Part shown: one piece after another, positions 4,965 to 8,176 of the stretch
How positions within the stretch are numbered: position 1 is the stretch's first letter
How the letters are laid out: each line of letters begins with the position of its first letter
NCBI GenBank assembly: GCA_934385225.1
Contig: CAKRPQ010000091.1
Span: forward strand, 1 to 8,176
DNA: 8,176 nt
Direction: 5' to 3'
Origin: an uncultured Eubacteriales bacterium
Lineage (GTDB): Bacteria; Bacillota; Clostridia; Oscillospirales; CAG-272
The notes under the pieces: generated by a model
Database searches by the model: none
What the model was told of the DNA's origin: nothing
What the model saw: the letters and a program-made list of their open reading frames with translations, nothing else
Position numbers and translations under genes: made by a program

Positions 4965-6893
4965 TTACTGTCCTCTCTCATTCATTATTCTGTCAAACAT
5001 CGCCTTTACGTCTTTCTGACCGAGCGTGTATGGCTGTGCCATAAATTCTTCGCCTTTTCCGAGGTACGGGAAGCTCCACTGATTTATCCAAGTGAGGATA
5101 TACGCAAACGAATAGCCTTTGTCGCGGAGCGCCATAAGGTCATCGAAATAATCCATTGAGTTGTAAACGTCAACCTGTTTAAGGTCATCGGGGTAGTAAT
5201 CGGGATATTTCTTTTTAAGCCATGTGGCGCTTGCTCCGAAACGCGCACCCGTTTCCGTAATCGCGCATATTTTACCCGTTCCGCGCTCGACGTCCTTATA
5301 GCTGTCCATATGCGTGATTTCGAGCTTGCCTTTTCCGCCGGTGTACCAGTCAACACCGCCGATATCGACGTAATCGTCACCGGGATAACAGTACATAACG
5401 TGCATAGCTTGAAGTCCCTCGTATGCGTCGGGACCCGAATTTGCGTCTTTGCTCGAAATATCGGGGGCGTATACCCAGAGCATATTGTCAAGACCGAGAT
5501 CGCCTACAAGGAAGTTGTAAATGTACTTCCAGAGATTCGTGAAATTCTCCGCATCGACGCAGAATGTTTTCTGACCGACGTTCCACCAGAACCAATAACC
5601 GTTCATTTCGTGAAGAGGTCTGTAAAGAACGGGAATGTTGTTGTCCTTCACCGCTTTAAGGAATTTTCCGATAATATCAAGCTCACTTTGGAAATTCACG
5701 TTTATCTCCGTTCCCTTTGTAACAAGGTCAACAAACGCCTGATTATAACCCTCTCTCGAATTGTCAAAGCCGAGGTTTCCTCTCGGATGCTGCCAGAGCC
5801 CTTCGGGAATGTTGCCCGACGGGTTTGTAAAGTGCGACGAAACGCAAAGTATTCCGCCGCCCTCGCAGAATTCGACTATCTCGCATAGCTGCCTGCTCCA
5901 CATTTCGGGCGTCTCTGTTTTAAGATCCATACCGTAGGGCGTAAGGTCAATACCTATCATACCGGGAGCTTCGCCCGTGCCGTTTTTGAAGTGCGTGAGC
6001 GCATCGCTTACATAAGGAATAGCCTCTTCGCCTATAATGCTGTGATCGGGGTCGCCATAAACGTCCGTAAGCACCTGCATAAGCTCGCTCTTGGTGTATA
6101 TGCGTCCGCGTCCGATGCTACCCGACACATTATCGGATGCGCTCACATATTCTTTCTCCGAAATGATTTTCTTAAATGCCTCCACCGCTTTTTCTATCGA
6201 ACGGTAACTGCCTTTAAGCACCGCGCCGTCCTTTGTGAACGAAACGGAATACGGCGCGTAGTCAAGCGACGTATTATCGATAAACACTGTGTTCGGCTCG
6301 GCATTATCCGAGATTCCGTACTGCATATTCACACCCGTCAGACCGAGAATATCCCCGCTGAGTTTTTTCGTATTATATTTGCCAGCCGTAGTGATTTTGA
6401 AGTCGGAAAGGCTTTTTCCGTAAATGGTATGGGTCATTGGTTCACCTGTTTCCTTGTGATTAAATATTTTTTCATTGTCGTATTCGTTGTCGCCGATGCC
6501 CGATTTGAATTTGAAAAATTCGTCATCGTCTATCTCGTTGTCGCCGATCCCCGATTTGAATTTCAGAAATTCATCATCGTCTATCTCGTTGTCGCCGATC
6601 GAATACGCTCCGTTTCCGAGCGTTACGCTCCAACCCGCAACGTACTGCGAAAGTATTACGAGATCTTTCATATTGATTTTCCCGTCGGTGTAAACATCGG
6701 CTGCCTTTTTTTCCTCTTCGGAAAAGTCTATCGACCAGCCCGCCATGTATTGATCAAGCGTTACCGCATCGGCGGAATTCACTTTTCCGTCCATCGTCAC
6801 ATCGCCGTATGTAAAAGCGTATGCGGACGAGGAAAAAACGAAAAGCGAAGCAAAAACAAGCAAAAACGTCAATATGATCGTTATTTTTTTCAT
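4965..6893 (-). CDS. Secreted GH26 glycoside hydrolase with N-terminal type I dockerin
   Basis: A 642-residue exported enzyme. Signal peptide 1-26 (cleavage near AYA/FT). Dockerin type I repeats at 30-53 (DVTMDGKVNSAD, then DQYMAGW) and 65-88 (DVYTDGKINMKD, then SQYVAGW) should dock on a cohesin, with Ca2+ loops that lack the usual Asn at position 3 (Thr33, Tyr68). An acidic 17-residue repeat, IGDNEIDDDEF(L/F)KFKSG, fills 99-150. A domain at about 155-250 resembles the alpha/beta domain seen ahead of some glycosidase barrels. The GH26 barrel covers about 280-640, with the acid/base in RPLHEMNG (Glu429), aromatic WFWW (434-437), His354 in SSHFTNP, and the probable nucleophile Glu547 in AITETG. 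GH26 retaining enzymes are mainly endo-beta-1,4-mannanases, but some act on mixed-linkage glucan or xylan, so the substrate is not fixed. It starts 2 bases after the paralogue's stop, with only a weak GGGG site. Confidence 0.93.
   Translation of the reverse strand: MKKITIILTFLLVFASLFVFSSSAYAFTYGDVTMDGKVNSADAVTLDQYMAGWSIDFSEEEKKAADVYTDGKINMKDLVILSQYVAGWSVTLGNGAYSIGDNEIDDDEFLKFKSGIGDNEIDDDEFFKFKSGIGDNEYDNEKIFNHKETGEPMTHTIYGKSLSDFKITTAGKYNTKKLSGDILGLTGVNMQYGISDNAEPNTVFIDNTSLDYAPYSVSFTKDGAVLKGSYRSIEKAVEAFKKIISEKEYVSASDNVSGSIGRGRIYTKSELMQVLTDVYGDPDHSIIGEEAIPYVSDALTHFKNGTGEAPGMIGIDLTPYGMDLKTETPEMWSRQLCEIVEFCEGGGILCVSSHFTNPSGNIPEGLWQHPRGNLGFDNSREGYNQAFVDLVTKGTEINVNFQSELDIIGKFLKAVKDNNIPVLYRPLHEMNGYWFWWNVGQKTFCVDAENFTNLWKYIYNFLVGDLGLDNMLWVYAPDISSKDANSGPDAYEGLQAMHVMYCYPGDDYVDIGGVDWYTGGKGKLEITHMDSYKDVERGTGKICAITETGARFGASATWLKKKYPDYYPDDLKQVDVYNSMDYFDDLMALRDKGYSFAYILTWINQWSFPYLGKGEEFMAQPYTLGQKDVKAMFDRIMNERGQ
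6485..6599. repeat. 51-base in-frame tandem repeat in the GH26 linker
   Basis: Unit 6485-6535 and unit 6536-6586 differ at 4 of 51 positions, and a third partial copy starts at 6587. The period is exactly 17 codons, so reading frame is kept. It encodes the IGDNEIDDDEF-type linker between dockerin and enzyme. The third protein copy (residues 133-150) has diverged and is one residue longer. Confidence 0.95.
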
Positions 6894-6895
6894 AC

Positions 6896-8176
6896 TTACC
6901 CCAGTTTTTCAAACAATTTGGCGACATCGCTGAGTCCGTAAGTGTAGGAAGATGCCATAAATTCCTCACCCGCGCCGAGCTTCGTTATGCTCCAATGGTT
7001 TATCCACGAAAGTATGTATGTGAAATTGTATCCCTTGCCTTTCAGCGTAAGCATATCATTAAGAAGATCCATATTGCTGTACAGATCCGCCTGATTTACC
7101 TTTTCGCCTGTATCGGCAAATATCTGATTTGCGTTCTTTTCGCCTCTCGGACCGAACTCCGTAATTGCTCCCGGTTTGCCCGTGGACTTTACAAGGTTTG
7201 TATAGCAGTCGTTCGAGCCGATTTCGAGCTTGCCTCTCGTGTACCAGTCGATTCCGACGATATCCACATATTCATCGCCCGGATAGCAATACATTGCGCT
7301 CATAATTATCGATTTTGCATAACCTTCGGGAGCCGAGTTCGTTTCACTGTCGGATATGTCGGGCGCATAGACCCAAAGCATACTGTCGATTCCGAGGTCA
7401 TTTACAAAATAGTTGTAAATATATTTCCAGAGATTTGTGTAATTCTCCGCGTCGATGCAGTATTCACCCTGACCGACGCACCACCAGAACCAGTAACCGT
7501 TCATTTCGTGCAGAGGTCTGTACATGACGGGAATACCGTTATCATGCAGAGCCTTCAAGAACTCACCCATAATTTCAAGCTCGGACATAAACGTTTTGTT
7601 TATATCCGTTCCGTCCGTTACAAGATTTTTGAACTCCTCGTCATATTCCGCCTTTGAAAAGTGAACTCCGAGAGTTCCGCGGCAATGCTGATAATCGCCG
7701 TTCGGTATATTGCCCGAAGGGTTGGTAAAGTGAATGCTGACATTCACTATGCCTTTCTGCGCTACATATTTGTATATCTGGCATAGCTGTTTACTCCACA
7801 TTTCTCTGCTCTCGGTTTTGAGATCCTGACCGTATTCGGTAAGGTCGATTCCTATCATTCCGGGATATTCTTTTGTCGCGTCATAAAATCTGTTATACGC
7901 GTTTCCGAGGTACGGGATCGCCTCTTCGCCGATTATGCAGGCATTCGGGTCGTTATATACCGCTTCAAGCACCGCATAGAGCTGCTCCTTGGTATAAAGC
8001 TCCTCTTTGCCTATGCTGCCCTCGTAATTATCGGCGGAGGTAATGTTGTACTCGGTTTTGCTCTTATCCGCAAACTGCTCGCAGGCAAAATAGTTCACTG
8101 CGGCAGCCGCGCCCGAATAACTGCCCGTAATAAGGAGATTTCCGTTTTCGACCTTTATACTGCAAAGGTCGTATGT
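6896..8176 (-). CDS. GH26 glycoside hydrolase, N-terminus outside window
   Basis: The frame is open from the window edge, giving 427 visible codons including the stop. The GTG at 8098 is internal, because the 26 codons before it (ending in NLLITGSYSGAAAA) align with the paralogue's VLKGSYRSIEKA region. Residues 1-60 of the visible part belong to the domain ahead of the barrel. The GH26 barrel then carries IGIDLTEYGQDLKTE, SIHFTNPSGN, RPLHEMNGYWFWW (acid/base Glu224 of the visible chain), VYAPDIS and AITEFG (probable nucleophile Glu340). In the 60 residues starting at PVMYRPLHEM it matches the downstream enzyme at 48 positions, so the pair arose by duplication. There is no C-terminal dockerin; any signal peptide or dockerin would be upstream of the window. 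Likely a secreted beta-mannanase or related beta-glucanase, and an early gene of the operon. Confidence 0.92.
   Translation of the reverse strand, partial: TYDLCSIKVENGNLLITGSYSGAAAAVNYFACEQFADKSKTEYNITSADNYEGSIGKEELYTKEQLYAVLEAVYNDPNACIIGEEAIPYLGNAYNRFYDATKEYPGMIGIDLTEYGQDLKTESREMWSKQLCQIYKYVAQKGIVNVSIHFTNPSGNIPNGDYQHCRGTLGVHFSKAEYDEEFKNLVTDGTDINKTFMSELEIMGEFLKALHDNGIPVMYRPLHEMNGYWFWWCVGQGEYCIDAENYTNLWKYIYNYFVNDLGIDSMLWVYAPDISDSETNSAPEGYAKSIIMSAMYCYPGDEYVDIVGIDWYTRGKLEIGSNDCYTNLVKSTGKPGAITEFGPRGEKNANQIFADTGEKVNQADLYSNMDLLNDMLTLKGKGYNFTYILSWINHWSITKLGAGEEFMASSYTYGLSDVAKLFEKLG

Noticed and set aside
6485..6599. Possible CRISPR or regulatory repeat array
   Set aside because: The units are contiguous with no spacers, have a period of 17 codons and lie inside a coding frame.
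5991..6941. Long plus-strand open frame of 316 codons opposite the dockerin GH26 gene
   Set aside because: It lies wholly antisense to a gene with clear signal peptide, dockerin and GH26 motifs, has no recognisable domain, and arises from codon bias on the coding strand.
8096..8098. GTG at 8098 as the start of the upstream GH26 gene
   Set aside because: The reading frame continues to the window edge and the upstream codons align with the paralogue, so this is an internal valine.

Overview
The window looks like a chromosomal segment of a low-to-mid GC Gram-positive anaerobe of class Clostridia, most likely a gut or rumen Oscillospiraceae-type organism. The clues are a type I dockerin on a glycoside hydrolase, a BspA-like leucine-rich-repeat surface protein, a DUF3169-type membrane protein with an XRE regulator, strong GGAGG ribosome binding sites and sigma-A type promoters. 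This placement is inference from gene content. All intact genes lie on the minus strand.

Right part (8176 down to 2553): three tightly packed genes for exported proteins. They are a GH26 glycoside hydrolase whose N-terminus lies outside the window, a second GH26 enzyme with signal peptide, N-terminal dockerin and a tandem-repeat acidic linker, and an 802-residue three-module BspA-like LRR protein with a C-terminal membrane anchor. The gaps are 2 and 3 bases, so they should be one transcript. I read them as a surface or cellulosome-type unit that binds and cuts mannan or a related beta-glucan; the substrate is inferred. The two GH26 enzymes are paralogues and share a domain ahead of the catalytic barrel.

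Middle (about 1750 to 2550): a gene graveyard. On the plus strand, a strong promoter leads into the C-terminal two-thirds of an SMR (EmrE/QacC-type) efflux pump with no start and no first helix. On the minus strand, directly behind the LRR gene, is a flavodoxin-like C-terminal remnant. Both remnants converge on one bidirectional terminator hairpin. The stretch 1836 to 1941 holds nothing I can recognise.

Left part (1830 down to 358): an XRE repressor, a six-helix DUF3169-like membrane protein and a small one-helix membrane protein with a basic, DUF6897-like tail. The first two overlap by 11 bases. They are driven by an exact consensus TTGACA-17-TATAAT promoter overlaid by three copies of a 12-base motif, which is a likely autoregulatory operator. 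The function of this module is not known to me. At the left edge is the start of a second XRE regulator (218 down to 1, running off the window).
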